A stretch of DNA of 64,000 nucleotides from Zoogloea oryzae (GCF_030161255.1 NZ_BSPX01000002.1:62001-126000), one strand, 5' to 3'; positions 53,509-63,902 are shown, counted from the first letter of the stretch. The notes: a model not told the origin generated them from the letters alone. Numbers and translations: made by a program.

Positions 53509-54825
53509 TCAACCCTTCAGGCGCATCTCCGCCGAGCGGGCATGGGCCTGCAGGCCTTCGCCGTGGGCGAGGATCGAAGCGACCTTGCCCAGGGTCTGGG
53601 CGCCGACTTCCGACACCTCGATGAGGCTGGTGCGCTTCTGGAAGTCATACACGCCCAGCGGGCTCGAGAAGCGCGCGCTGCGCATGGTGGGCAGCACGTG
53701 GTTGGGGCCGGCGCAGTAGTCGCCCAAGGCCTCGACCGAGTGGTGGCCGATGAAGATGGCGCCGGCGTGGCGGATCTTCTCGACCCACGGGCCGGGCTCG
53801 GCCAGCGAAAGCTCCAGGTGCTCCGGGGCGATCCGGTTGGCGATCTCGCAGGCTTCCGCCAGATCACGCACCCGCACCAGCGCGCCGCGGTTCTTGAGCG
53901 ACGTGGCGATGGTGTCGCGGCGGGGCATCTCGGGCAGCAGTTTGGCGATGCTGGCCTCGACGCGACCGATGAAGGCTTCGTCGGTGCATAGCAGGATGGA
54001 CTGGGCGAGATCGTCGTGTTCGGCCTGGGCGAAAAGATCCATCGCCACCCAGTCCGGGTTGCCGGAACCGTCGGAGATGATCAGCACTTCGGACGGGCCG
54101 GCGACCATGTCGATGCCGACGGTGCCGAACACCCGGCGCTTGGCGCTCGCCACGTAGGCGTTGCCGGGGCCGACGATCTTGTCCACCTGGGGAATCGTCG
54201 CGGTGCCGTAGGCCAGCGCGGCCACGGCCTGGGCGCCCCCGATGGTGAACACGCGGTCGACGCCGGTGATCGCCGCGGCGGCCAGCACCAGCGGGTTCTT
54301 CTCGCCACGCGGGGTGGGCACGACCATGATCAGCTCGCCCACGCCCGCAACCTTGGCCGGGATGGCGTTCATCAGCACCGAGCTGGGGTAGGACGCGCGG
54401 CCGCCCGGCACGTACAGGCCGACGCGGTCCAGCGGGGTGACCTGCTGGCCGAGGCGCGTGCCCTGCATGGCGGGGTCGTCTTCGGTGTAGCTCCAGGATT
54501 CGATGCGCTGGCGCTCGTGGTAGCTGCGCACGCGGGCGGCGGCGGCTTCCAGCGCGGCGCGCTGCTCGGCGGGCAGACCGGCCAGTGCCGCGTCGAGCTC
54601 GGCGCGGGGCAGTTCGAGCGCCGCCATGTCGGCCACGTCGAGGTGATCGAAGCGACGGGTGAATTCGACCACCGCCGCGTCGCCGTCCTTGCGCACCGCG
54701 GCGAGGATGTCGGCGACGGCCTGTTCGATGGCCGCATCGGTGCTGCCCTCGAAGGTCAGCAGGGCGTCGAGGGTGGCGGCAAAGCCGGGTTCGGCGGACG
54801 AAAGGCGGCGGATCTGCTCGCTCAT
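53509..54825 (-). CDS. hisD: Histidinol dehydrogenase
   Basis: A zinc enzyme for the last two steps of histidine synthesis. 438 residues from ATG 54825, overlapping the hisG stop as ATGA. It has GRASYPSSVLMNAIPAKVAG, the KIVGPGNAYVASAKR segment, VAGPSEVLIISD, AQAEHDDLAQSILL (Gln/His ligands) and GHHSVEALGDYCAGPNHVLP. Confidence 0.97.
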   Translation of the reverse strand: MSEQIRRLSSAEPGFAATLDALLTFEGSTDAAIEQAVADILAAVRKDGDAAVVEFTRRFDHLDVADMAALELPRAELDAALAGLPAEQRAALEAAAARVRSYHERQRIESWSYTEDDPAMQGTRLGQQVTPLDRVGLYVPGGRASYPSSVLMNAIPAKVAGVGELIMVVPTPRGEKNPLVLAAAAITGVDRVFTIGGAQAVAALAYGTATIPQVDKIVGPGNAYVASAKRRVFGTVGIDMVAGPSEVLIISDGSGNPDWVAMDLFAQAEHDDLAQSILLCTDEAFIGRVEASIAKLLPEMPRRDTIATSLKNRGALVRVRDLAEACEIANRIAPEHLELSLAEPGPWVEKIRHAGAIFIGHHSVEALGDYCAGPNHVLPTMRSARFSSPLGVYDFQKRTSLIEVSEVGAQTLGKVASILAHGEGLQAHARSAEMRLKG

Positions 54826-55466
54826 GGCTTGATGGCTCCGGCAAAGGCTTCCAGCACGGGCTGGATGAGTTCGCGTTTCAGCTTGAGGGAGGCCTGGTTG
54901 ACCACCAGCCGGGAGCTGATGGGCATGATGTCCTCGACCTCGACCAGGTTGTTGGCCTTGAGGGTGCCGCCGGTGGAGACCAGATCGACGATCGCGTCGG
55001 CGAGGCCGACCAGCGGCGCGAGCTCCATCGAGCCGTAGAGCTTGATGAGGTCCACGTGCATGCCCTTGGCGGCAAAGTGCGCCTTGGCGGCATTGACGTA
55101 CTTGGTGGCGACGCGGATGCGCGCACCGCGCTTGACCGCCGCGGCGTAGTCGAACTCCTTGGGCACCGCCACGCACAGCCGGCACTTGGCGATGTTCAAG
55201 TCCAGCGGCTGGTACAGGCCGGCGCCGCCGTGCTCGATCAGCACGTCCTTGCCGGCAATGCCGAGGTCGGCGGCGCCGTACTGGACGTAGGTCGGCGTGT
55301 CGGTGGCGCGCACGATGACGAGGCGCACGTCGGGCCGGTTGGTGCCGATGATGAGCTTGCGCGACGTCTCGGGGTTGTCGGTCGGCGTGATCCCTGCGGC
55401 GGCAAGCAGCGGCAGGGTTTCTTCGAAGATTCGGCCCTTCGAAAGGGCAAGCGTGATGCCGTTCAA
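54822..55466 (-). CDS. hisG: ATP phosphoribosyltransferase, short form (HisG_S)
   Basis: First step of histidine synthesis. About 214 residues, with LALSKGRIFEETLPLLAAAG, YVQYGAADLGIAGKDVL, and the PRPP-binding region ADAIVDLVSTGGTLKANNLV. The C-terminal ACT-like regulatory domain of long-form HisG is missing, so the enzyme should need the HisZ regulatory subunit, which is not in this window. No ATG is available. TTG 55466 gives the typical family N-terminus; TTG 55487 is the alternative. Neither has a clear ribosome-binding site. Confidence 0.93.
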   Translation of the reverse strand: MNGITLALSKGRIFEETLPLLAAAGITPTDNPETSRKLIIGTNRPDVRLVIVRATDTPTYVQYGAADLGIAGKDVLIEHGGAGLYQPLDLNIAKCRLCVAVPKEFDYAAAVKRGARIRVATKYVNAAKAHFAAKGMHVDLIKLYGSMELAPLVGLADAIVDLVSTGGTLKANNLVEVEDIMPISSRLVVNQASLKLKRELIQPVLEAFAGAIKP

Positions 55467-55519
55467 GGTGATGATCTGTCTGAGCAAAAAGTGATTTTAG
55501 CCGATCGCGGGGGTGGCCG

Positions 55520-56797
55520 TCAGTCGGCCGCCGTTACCGCAGCGCCGGCAAGCCCTGCGGGCACCGGCAGATCGAAGCGGACAAAGGCCTCGGCAGGGCT
55601 GCGGGCCTTGAGCAGCCGCTCCTGCACCGCCGCCGGCGACAGCGCGCCTTCGGGCAGCGCGGCGGCAAAGGCCTCGGCCAGCGCCGGGTCGTCGTGGAAC
55701 TTGCGGAACATCCCCGCCAGTTGATGCCGGTCGCAGGGGCCGAGTTCCATCCGGAAGTCGATCCGGCCCGATCGCACCAGCGCTTCGTCGAGGGTTTCCG
55801 GGTGATTGGTGGTCATGAAGACCACCGAACCCTCGTGCGCCGCGACGCCATCGAGCGCGTTGAGGAAGCCCGAGAACGACAGCTTGACCTGCTGGCTCTG
55901 CTGCTCGCGCTGGCGGAAGAAGGCGTCCACGTCCTCGATGAGGATGATCGAACGCGGCGGCACGCTGGCGAGCAGGCTGCCGATCTTGTCGTCGGTGATG
56001 CCCGAGGCGGCGAGCGACAGGCTGCACACGTTGAGCCGCATCTCGGAGGCCAGCGCGGTGACCAGCGAGGTCTTGCCGGTGCCCGGCGCGCCGTACAGCA
56101 GGTAGCCGCGCCGCCACGGGATGCCCAGGTCGTCGTAGCGCGCCTTGTCGGCGAAAAAGCGGCCGAGATCGGCAAGGATCTGCTCGGTCTGCCCGGCCTT
56201 CAGGATGATGGACGCCAGCCGGCGGTTGTTGCCCAGCCGCGCCCGCGACCAGTCGCCGTGGGTGTAAGGGTTGGGGATGTAGATGGCGATCTTGTCGAGC
56301 TCGCGCGCCACGCGCTCTTCGATGGCGGCATGGATGAAGCCTTCCAGCACCGACTTGTCGCGCCCGAAGCACGACAGGGTGATCTTCTCGAAGATCGTCT
56401 GGCCGACGCTCACCTCGCGCTTCATCCACATCAGCCGGCCGTCCAGCCAGAAGATGTGGAAGCCCTCGGCCGGCGACAAAAAGGCCCGCGGCCGCACGCC
56501 CTGGCGCAGGTCGTCGGCGAGGCTTTGATAGGCGTCGGATTCCTTCACCGCGCGCACGGTGAACTGGTTGATCCGGCGCAGCACGTCGCGGGCGTGCATG
56601 TATTCGACGACAGTCGGGAAGAGGATCTCGTCCCGGTTGTCGACGGTGACGGTGGAGACGATGTAGCGGCTGAGGAAGACCGCCGTGGCCGGCAGCGCAT
56701 CCTTCAACCAGTACACCACCGCCCCCAGCAGGCCCAGGGCGAGCCCGCCGGAGAACACCGGATTGGAGCCCGCCAGCGAAACGATCCACGCTTCCAC
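55520..56797 (-). CDS. BCS1-like AAA+ ATPase with N-terminal membrane segment
   Basis: About 425 residues from GTG 56797, the only plausible start (14 nt after the murA stop, no clear ribosome-binding site). An N-terminal hydrophobic segment (GGLALGLLGAVVYWLKDALP) is followed by a BCS1-N-like region (about 30-200) ending in IPNPYTHGDWSRARLGNNRR. The AAA+ module has Walker A GAPGTGKTSLV, Walker B IILIEDVDAFF, sensor 1 FMTTNHPETL and the arginine finger region VRSGRIDFRMELG. The order resembles mitochondrial BCS1, which translocates folded Rieske protein. The bacterial role is not known. It lies between murA and hisG in the same direction. Confidence 0.87.
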   Translation of the reverse strand: MEAWIVSLAGSNPVFSGGLALGLLGAVVYWLKDALPATAVFLSRYIVSTVTVDNRDEILFPTVVEYMHARDVLRRINQFTVRAVKESDAYQSLADDLRQGVRPRAFLSPAEGFHIFWLDGRLMWMKREVSVGQTIFEKITLSCFGRDKSVLEGFIHAAIEERVARELDKIAIYIPNPYTHGDWSRARLGNNRRLASIILKAGQTEQILADLGRFFADKARYDDLGIPWRRGYLLYGAPGTGKTSLVTALASEMRLNVCSLSLAASGITDDKIGSLLASVPPRSIILIEDVDAFFRQREQQSQQVKLSFSGFLNALDGVAAHEGSVVFMTTNHPETLDEALVRSGRIDFRMELGPCDRHQLAGMFRKFHDDPALAEAFAAALPEGALSPAAVQERLLKARSPAEAFVRFDLPVPAGLAGAAVTAAD

Positions 56798-56811
56798 GGC
56801 GGGCTGGCCGG

Positions 56812-58062
<1,251 letters not shown>

Positions 58063-58077
58063 CGACAGTCCGGGCGA

Positions 58078-58332
58078 TCAGCCCAGTTCCTTCTGAAATT
58101 CGGCCCATTGGGCGGGGGTGTAGGTGTTGAGCTGGAGGGCGTGGATTTCGTTGCCCATCAGCTTGCCGAGGGTGGCATAGACCGCCTGGTGCTGGCGGAC
58201 CTTGGGCTTGCCCTCGAAAGCCTTGCTCACGACGATGCCGGAGAAGTGAACCCCGTCATCGCCTTCGATCTGCAGGAAGTCACAGTCGAGGCCGGCAACG
58301 ATCAGGCGTTCGATTTCACGTGCGTCAAACAT
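58078..58332 (-). CDS. BolA/IbaG family protein
   Basis: 84 residues from ATG 58332 (AAGGAT upstream). The BolA fold is seen in FLQIEGDDGVHFSGIVVSKA and KVRQHQAVYATLGKLMGNEI followed by HALQLNTYTPAQW. The arrangement before murA matches IbaG (YrbA), probably an iron-sulfur partner of a monothiol glutaredoxin. Confidence 0.9.
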   Translation of the reverse strand: MFDAREIERLIVAGLDCDFLQIEGDDGVHFSGIVVSKAFEGKPKVRQHQAVYATLGKLMGNEIHALQLNTYTPAQWAEFQKELG

Positions 58333-58352
58333 CTTTTGATCCTTGGAAAAAC

Positions 58353-59108
58353 TCAGGCGCGCAGCTTGTAACCGCGGGCCAGCATCTGCAGGGTGACGAC
58401 TGCGAGCACGACGAAGCAGGCGGTCACGACACTGATGCTGGTCCACGGCGACACGTCGGAGGCGCCGAAAAAGCCGTAGCGGAAACCGTCAATCATGAAG
58501 AAAAACGGATTGAAATGCGACACCCCCTGCCAGAAGGCCGGCAGGGAATGAATCGAGTAGAAGACGCCGGACAGCATGGTCAGCGGCATGATCAGGAAAT
58601 TCTGGAAGGCGGCGAGCTGGTCGAACTTGTCGGCCCAGATGCCGGCGATCACCCCCAGGCTGCCGAGGAAGGCCCCGCCCAGCAGTGTGAAGGCGATGAT
58701 CCAGCCCGGCTGGGCGATGTTGAACGACACGAAGGGCAGCGACACCGCCAGCACCCCGACGCCGCAGGCCGCACCACGCAGCACGGCGGCGATCACGTAG
58801 GCGGCGTAAAACTCCCGGTACGAGATCGGCGGCAGCAGCACGAACACGATGTTGCCGGTGATCTTGCTCTGGATGAGGGACGACGAGCTGTTGGCGAAGG
58901 CGTTCTGGAGCACCGTCATCATCACCAGCCCCGGCACCAGGAAGGCCGTGTAGCTGACGCCCGGGAAGGGCTGGACGTGATCTTCCAGCACGTGCCCGAA
59001 GATCAGCAGATAGAGCACCGCGGTGAGCACCGGCGACAGGACGGTCTGGAAACCGACCTTCCAGAATCGCAGGCACTCCTTGTAGAGCAGGGTCTTGAAA
59101 CCTTCCAT
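58353..59108 (-). CDS. ABC-2 type exporter permease (YadH-like)
   Basis: 251 residues, six membrane segments, ABC2 family. Signature stretches include FLVPGLVMMTVLQNAFANSS, NFLIMPLTMLSGVFYSIHSL and FFFMIDGFRYGFFG. It works with the ATPase encoded immediately upstream. The substrate is unknown. The position next to mla genes recurs in betaproteobacteria and suggests an envelope role. Confidence 0.92.
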   Translation of the reverse strand: MEGFKTLLYKECLRFWKVGFQTVLSPVLTAVLYLLIFGHVLEDHVQPFPGVSYTAFLVPGLVMMTVLQNAFANSSSSLIQSKITGNIVFVLLPPISYREFYAAYVIAAVLRGAACGVGVLAVSLPFVSFNIAQPGWIIAFTLLGGAFLGSLGVIAGIWADKFDQLAAFQNFLIMPLTMLSGVFYSIHSLPAFWQGVSHFNPFFFMIDGFRYGFFGASDVSPWTSISVVTACFVVLAVVTLQMLARGYKLRA

Positions 59109-59127
59109 GGGGTCGTCGGCTCGGGTT

Positions 59128-60030
59128 TTAGTTCTGGTTCATGATGCCGACGAAGACCTGCTCCATGTCGGGCTTGCCGAGGGCCATGTCGAGGACGTTG
59201 CCGCCCGCCGCACGGACGCCTTCGAGCAGGCCCGCCACTTCATCGAAGCTGTCGAAACCGAAGGCAAGCTCGGCGCCTTCGGCCCGGGAAACCCGCGCCG
59301 CCAGCGGCGCCGGCAGCACGATGGGCGCGGCGAGGCTGAGGGTGAGGGTGTGGCTGGCGAAGCGTTGCAGCAGGTTGGCGGTGGTGTCGAGGGCGACGAT
59401 GCGGCCGGCCTTGAGCATGGCGATGCGGCCGCACAGGGTTTCGGCTTCTTCGAGGTAATGGGTGGTCAGCACGATGGTGTGACCGTCCTCGTTGAGCTTG
59501 CGGATGAACTGCCACAGGCCCTGGCGCAGCTCCACGTCGACGCCAGCGGTGGGCTCGTCGAGGACGATCACCGGCGGGCGATGGACCAGCGCCTGGGCCA
59601 CCAGGGCTCGCCGCTTCATGCCGCCCGAGAGCATCCGCATGTTGGCGTTGGCCTTGGGAGTGAGATCCAGGTGGTGCAGGATCTCGTCGATCCAGTCGTC
59701 GTTGTGCTTGAGGCCGAAGTAGCCGGACTGGATGCGCAGCATTTCGCGCACCGAGAAGAACGGGTCGAAGACCAGCTCCTGAGGCACCACGCCGAGGGCC
59801 ATGCGGGCGGCGCGGTAGTCGCGCACCACGTCGTGCCCCATCACTTCGAGGGTGCCGGTATCGGGCCGGCCCAGGCCCGCGAGACAGGAGATGAGCGTCG
59901 TCTTGCCCGCGCCATTGGGGCCGAGCAGGCCAAAGAATTCGCCCTGCCCGATCTCCAGGTCGACGCCGGCGAGCGCCTGCAGGGAACGGAAACGCTTGGT
60001 GACGCCGGCAATGCGGATCGCAGGGCTCAT
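59128..60030 (-). CDS. ABC transporter ATP-binding protein (YadG-like)
   Basis: 300 residues. Walker A GPNGAGKTTLISCLAG, the signature LSGGMKRRALVAQALVHRPP, Walker B VIVLDEPTAGVD and the H-loop TTHYLEEAE are present. A C-terminal extension of about 80 residues resembles that of exporter ATPases of this class. It pairs with the downstream permease. Confidence 0.93.
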   Translation of the reverse strand: MSPAIRIAGVTKRFRSLQALAGVDLEIGQGEFFGLLGPNGAGKTTLISCLAGLGRPDTGTLEVMGHDVVRDYRAARMALGVVPQELVFDPFFSVREMLRIQSGYFGLKHNDDWIDEILHHLDLTPKANANMRMLSGGMKRRALVAQALVHRPPVIVLDEPTAGVDVELRQGLWQFIRKLNEDGHTIVLTTHYLEEAETLCGRIAMLKAGRIVALDTTANLLQRFASHTLTLSLAAPIVLPAPLAARVSRAEGAELAFGFDSFDEVAGLLEGVRAAGGNVLDMALGKPDMEQVFVGIMNQN

Positions 60031-60051
60031 GGAAAAAACCGGGAGAGGCGC

Positions 60052-60336
60052 TCAGCGCCCGAGAGGCAGAATGGTATCGACGTCGTAGAGGGACGCCAAG
60101 CTCACCAGCGCTGCGGGGGCGCCGGTGATGGAGAACTCCCGGCCGGCGCCACGGGCTGCCCGCGTCCAGCTGAGCAAGAGGGCCAGCGCGGCCGAATCCA
60201 CCTGGGTGACGGCGGCCAGGTCGACAACCCGGTCGGCCGCGGCCACGAGCGCCCGCCCCGCCTCGCCCAGCGGCGCGACGGTGGCAAGGGTGAGCGGACC
60301 TTCGAGGGTCAGCCGGGCGCCGTCTTCGCGGATCAT
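60052..60336 (-). CDS. mlaB: STAS-domain protein MlaB
   Basis: 94 residues. The STAS motif VTQVDSAALALLLSW carries the conserved Asp-Ser. It is the cytosolic regulator of the MlaFE ATPase-permease complex. It overlaps mlaC by 4 nt. Confidence 0.88.
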   Translation of the reverse strand: MIREDGARLTLEGPLTLATVAPLGEAGRALVAAADRVVDLAAVTQVDSAALALLLSWTRAARGAGREFSITGAPAALVSLASLYDVDTILPLGR

Positions 60337-60965
60337 TTCTTGGCAGAGACCGTGGTTTCGAGCTGCTTGTTCTTGTCCTTGAGGGACTTGATCAGGCCGT
60401 CGATGCCGCCGGCGCGCACTTCCTGGCCAAAGCTGTCGCGGTAGTTGGTGACGAGGCTGACGCCGGCCACCATCACGTCGTAGACCTTCCAGCTGTCGCC
60501 CTGCTTGTCGAGGCTGTAGTCGATCTGCACCGGCTTGGCGCCGGCCTGGCGGACTTCGGTGCGGACCAGCACGTCGGTGTCTTCGGGCTTGGCCTTGAGG
60601 GGCTTGAAGTCGATCTGCTGGTTGCGGTACTGGGTGAGGGCGTTGGAGTAGGTGCGCACCAGCAGGGTTTTGAATTCCTGGGTGAGCTGGGCCTTCTGGT
60701 CGGCGCTGGCCTGCTTCCAGTCCTTGCCCACGGCGAGGCGGGTCATGTGGGCGAAGTCGAAGTACGGCAGCACCTTGGTCTCGACCAGCTCGACGGCCTT
60801 GCGGGTGTCGCCGGACTGGATCGCCTTGTCCTGGCGGACGATGGTGATGACGTCGTCGGTCACGCCCTTCACGAGGGCGTCCGGGGCGACGGAGTCGGCC
60901 AGGGCAGCAAACTGCACGCCAAGACCAAGGACAAGGGCGGCAATCAGGGAGGAGATTTTCTTCAT
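60333..60965 (-). CDS. mlaC: Periplasmic phospholipid-binding protein MlaC
   Basis: 210 residues with a signal peptide (MKKISSLIAALVLGLGVQFA, then ALA). It has the MlaC/Ttg2D body with FDFAHMTRLAVGKDWKQASA, FKTLLVRTYSNAL and VYDVMVAGVSLVTNYRDSFG. It shuttles lipids between MlaA at the outer membrane and the MlaFEDB complex. The ATG at 60965 begins the signal peptide; the upstream open frame is intergenic. Confidence 0.95.
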   Translation of the reverse strand: MKKISSLIAALVLGLGVQFAALADSVAPDALVKGVTDDVITIVRQDKAIQSGDTRKAVELVETKVLPYFDFAHMTRLAVGKDWKQASADQKAQLTQEFKTLLVRTYSNALTQYRNQQIDFKPLKAKPEDTDVLVRTEVRQAGAKPVQIDYSLDKQGDSWKVYDVMVAGVSLVTNYRDSFGQEVRAGGIDGLIKSLKDKNKQLETTVSAKK

Positions 60966-61011
60966 CGCGTGTTCTCTGTGTTCTTGTTCGTATTGGGGAT
61001 GGCGATCCGGA

Positions 61012-61752
61012 TCATTCGGCGCCGGAGTCGTCGTCTTCATCCTTTTCCCGCGGCGGGCGGCCATCGTAGACCTGACTCCGGCGGTACTGGATGTAGAAGC
61101 TGCGCATGTAGCCGTACTTGTCGAGGGCGGCCTGATCGGCGGTGGTGTCGGCACCGAGCAGCTGGGCACGGCGATTGATAAAGCGCAGGGCCGTCAGGCG
61201 GTTGCGCTCGCCGATGTCCTCGACGCCCCAGATCGGGTCAACGTTCAGATCACCCACCAGGCCGACGGTGTCACGCAGGTTGCTCGGGCCGAGGAGCGGC
61301 AGCACCAGATAGGGGCCATCGCCCACGCCCCAGCGGCCGAGCGTCTGGCCGAGATCCTCGTCGTGCTTCTCGAGGCCCATTTCGGTGGCGATGTCGAAGA
61401 TGCCGAAGATGCCGACGGTGCTGTTGATCAGCAGCCGCCCGCCATCCGACAGTCCATCGACAAACTTGCCCTGGAGCAGGTTGTTCACCCCGATCCAGAA
61501 GTCACCCAGGTTGCCGAAGAAGTTGCCCACCCCCACCTTGACCGGCAGCGGCGCCAGATCGTAGACCTGCGCCACCGGGCGCATCACGTAGCGGTCGGCG
61601 GTTTCGTTGAAGCTGAAGGTGGCCCGGTTGAGGGGCTCCAGCGGGTCCTTGGGATGTCCGCCAGTGCCGGCGCAGGCCGAAAGGCCGAGGGCCAGCAGCA
61701 GCGCCAAGGCGCCGCGCCGCACGGGGGTCGAATCGGGTGTGCTGTTCTTCAT
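61012..61752 (-). CDS. mlaA: Outer-membrane lipid asymmetry lipoprotein MlaA (VacJ)
   Basis: 246 residues. The lipobox ALGLSAC places acylation at about Cys27. The MlaA core has DPLEPLNRATFSFNETADRY, NFFGNLGDFWIGVNNLLQGK, LGRWGVGDGPYLVLPLLGPS and DPIWGVEDIGERNRLTALRF. The tail is acidic (EKDEDDDSGAE). Encoding mlaA inside the mla operon is the betaproteobacterial pattern; in E. coli it is separate. Confidence 0.96.
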   Translation of the reverse strand: MKNSTPDSTPVRRGALALLLALGLSACAGTGGHPKDPLEPLNRATFSFNETADRYVMRPVAQVYDLAPLPVKVGVGNFFGNLGDFWIGVNNLLQGKFVDGLSDGGRLLINSTVGIFGIFDIATEMGLEKHDEDLGQTLGRWGVGDGPYLVLPLLGPSNLRDTVGLVGDLNVDPIWGVEDIGERNRLTALRFINRRAQLLGADTTADQAALDKYGYMRSFYIQYRRSQVYDGRPPREKDEDDDSGAE

Positions 61753-61810
61753 GGCTTTTCCGGAGGCTGGCCAGGCCGCCTCCGCTCTCTGTCGTTGTTC
61801 CGGTTCTGCC

Positions 61811-62287
61811 CTACTTGGCCGGAGCGGAATCGCCCTCGGCCTTGCCGAACATGAACTGGCTGATCAGCTTTTCAAGCACAACGGCCGACTGGGTCTTCTT
61901 GATGACCTCACCGGGTGCCAGAGTCTTCTCCTCGCCGCCGGGATCGAGCCCGAGGTACTGCTCGCCGAGCAGGCCGGAGGTGAGAATGTTGGCGAAGGTG
62001 TCGGTCGGGAACTTGTAGCGCCCATCCACCGTAAAGACCACCTCGGCCTGAAAGCGTTCATTGTCGTAGCGGATCTGCTCGACCCGCCCGACCACCACGC
62101 CGGAGCTCTTGACCGGCGCGCGCAGCTTGAGCCCGCCGATGTTGTCGAAATTGGCACGCAGGGTATAGGGCGACTGGATCTCGGAGCCGGAAATGCTGCC
62201 AACCTTCAGCGCCAGGAACAGCAGCGCGGCGATACCCATCGCCACGAAAACCCCGACCCACAGATCGAGCGTCGTGCGACTCATCAT
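61811..62287 (-). CDS. mlaD: MlaD, MCE-domain subunit of the Mla transporter
   Basis: 158 residues: one N-terminal membrane helix (DLWVGVFVAMGIAALLFLAL) and an MCE domain with LRANFDNIGGLKLRAPVKSS and ILTSGLLGEQYLGLDPGGEE. It forms the hexameric periplasmic ring. The start overlaps the mlaE stop (ATGA). Confidence 0.95.
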   Translation of the reverse strand: MMSRTTLDLWVGVFVAMGIAALLFLALKVGSISGSEIQSPYTLRANFDNIGGLKLRAPVKSSGVVVGRVEQIRYDNERFQAEVVFTVDGRYKFPTDTFANILTSGLLGEQYLGLDPGGEEKTLAPGEVIKKTQSAVVLEKLISQFMFGKAEGDSAPAK

Positions 62288-63066
62288 AGACCTCTGAACA
62301 TGAAAGACGTCATCACAAAATCGAGCGCCAGGATCGCCAGCGCCGAACTCACCACCGTCCGCGTGATCGCCCGGGACACACCCTCGGCGGTCGGCACGCA
62401 GTCGTAACCTTCAAAGACGGCGATCAGCGCCACCGCCACGCCAAAGGCGCAACTCTTGTAGACGCCATTGAGCACGTCGTACTGGAAATCCACCGCGGAC
62501 TGCATCTGGCCCCAGAAGGCGCCGTGGTCGACGCCGATGAAGACGACCCCGATCAGCCAGCCGCCGAAGATGCCCATCGTCGAGAACAGCGCCGCCAGCA
62601 GCGGCATCGAGATCACCCCACCCCAGAAGCGCGGCGCGACGACCCGGGCGATCGGGCTTACCGCCATCATGTCCATCGCCTTCAGCTGCTCGGTGACCTT
62701 CATCAGGCCGATCTCGGCGGTGACGGCCGAACCGGCGCGGCTGGCGAACAGCAGCCCGGCCACCACCGGCCCGAGCTCGCGCAGCAGGGAGAGCGCGACG
62801 AGCGTGCCCATCGCCTCGGTGGAGCCGTAGCGCTGGAGGATTTCATAGCCCTGCAGTCCCAGCACCAGCCCGACGAACAGGCCCGACACCAAGATGATCA
62901 GCAGCGACAGCACGCCGCTGAAATACAGCTCGCGGATGGTCAGGTGAAGTCGCGTAAACGACTGTCCCGAATACACCAGGATCAGCCACAGGAAGCGGGC
63001 GATGAAGCCGATCTGCCACACGCCATTGATGGCCATGCTGCCAAGCTTGCGGAACACCCCGCCCAT
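62284..63066 (-). CDS. mlaE: MlaE, permease of the Mla phospholipid transporter
   Basis: 260 residues, DUF140/MlaE permease. It has VLGLQGYEILQRYGSTEAMG, LLRELGPVVAGLLFASRAGS and TAEIGLMKVTEQLKAMDMMA. It overlaps mlaF by 1 nt (TGATG). Confidence 0.96.
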   Translation of the reverse strand: MGGVFRKLGSMAINGVWQIGFIARFLWLILVYSGQSFTRLHLTIRELYFSGVLSLLIILVSGLFVGLVLGLQGYEILQRYGSTEAMGTLVALSLLRELGPVVAGLLFASRAGSAVTAEIGLMKVTEQLKAMDMMAVSPIARVVAPRFWGGVISMPLLAALFSTMGIFGGWLIGVVFIGVDHGAFWGQMQSAVDFQYDVLNGVYKSCAFGVAVALIAVFEGYDCVPTAEGVSRAITRTVVSSALAILALDFVMTSFMFRGL

Positions 63067-63869
63067 CAGGCTGCACCTCCGGTCAGGGCCGTGGCGTAAT
63101 CGCCGGCCGGATAGTGGAAAGGCACCGGCCCGTCCGCCTCGGCGTTGACGAACTGATGCACGAAGGGATCGGTGGATTGCCGGATGTCGTCGGGCGTGCC
63201 CTCCGCCACCACGCGGCCTTCCGAGATGAAGTAGATGTAATCGACGATCTGCAGGGATTCGTGGATGTCGTGGGTGACGATCACCGAACTCGCCCCGAGG
63301 GCATCGTTGAGGCGCCGGATCAGCTGGCCGATCACGCCGAGGGAGATCGGATCGAGGCCGGTGAAGGGCTCGTCGTACATCAGCAGCATGGGGTCGAGGG
63401 CGATCGTCCGGGCCAGCGCAACCCGGCGCGCCATGCCGCCGGAGAGCTCGCCGGGCATCAGCCGCGCCGCGCCGCGCAGGCCGACCGCGTGGAGCTTCAT
63501 GAGCACCAGATCGTTGATGAGCTCAGGCGACAGATCGGTGTGCTCGCGCAGCGGAAAGGCCACGTTGTCGAAGACCGTCATGTCGGTGAACAGCGCGCCA
63601 AACTGGAACAGCATGCCCATCCGCCGGCGCATGGCGTAGAGCGCATCGCGCCCAAGGCCGGCCACATCCTGCCCATCCACCGTGACGCGCCCGCCGCAGG
63701 CTTTTTCCTGCCCGCCGATGAGACGCAGCAGGGTCGTCTTGCCGCTGCCGCTGCCCCCCATGATGGCCACGACCTTGCCCCGCGGGATCGACATGGAAAT
63801 GTCGCGCAGGATCGCCCGCTCGCCGTAGGCGAAGCGCACGTTTTCAAGTCGTACAAGTGGCTCGGACAT
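63066..63869 (-). CDS. mlaF: MlaF, ATPase of the Mla phospholipid transporter
   Basis: 267 residues from ATG 63869. Walker A GGSGSGKTTLLRLIGG, the signature ELSGGMARRVALARTIALDP, Walker B LLMYDEPFTGLDPI and the H-loop VIVTHDIHESL are present. It is the first gene of mlaFEDACB. An upstream in-frame extension covers the promoter and is not protein-like. Confidence 0.96.
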   Translation of the reverse strand: MSEPLVRLENVRFAYGERAILRDISMSIPRGKVVAIMGGSGSGKTTLLRLIGGQEKACGGRVTVDGQDVAGLGRDALYAMRRRMGMLFQFGALFTDMTVFDNVAFPLREHTDLSPELINDLVLMKLHAVGLRGAARLMPGELSGGMARRVALARTIALDPMLLMYDEPFTGLDPISLGVIGQLIRRLNDALGASSVIVTHDIHESLQIVDYIYFISEGRVVAEGTPDDIRQSTDPFVHQFVNAEADGPVPFHYPAGDYATALTGGAA

Positions 63870-63896
63870 GGGAAAATGTTGCAATGCGGGATGCCG

Positions 63897-63902
63897 ATTG
63901 TA
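63897..63902 (-). promoter_or_regulatory. Putative -10 element of the mla operon
   Basis: On the minus strand TACAAT lies 28 nt upstream of the mlaF start. The corresponding -35 is poor. The remaining bases to 64000 show no supportable gene. Confidence 0.45.
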
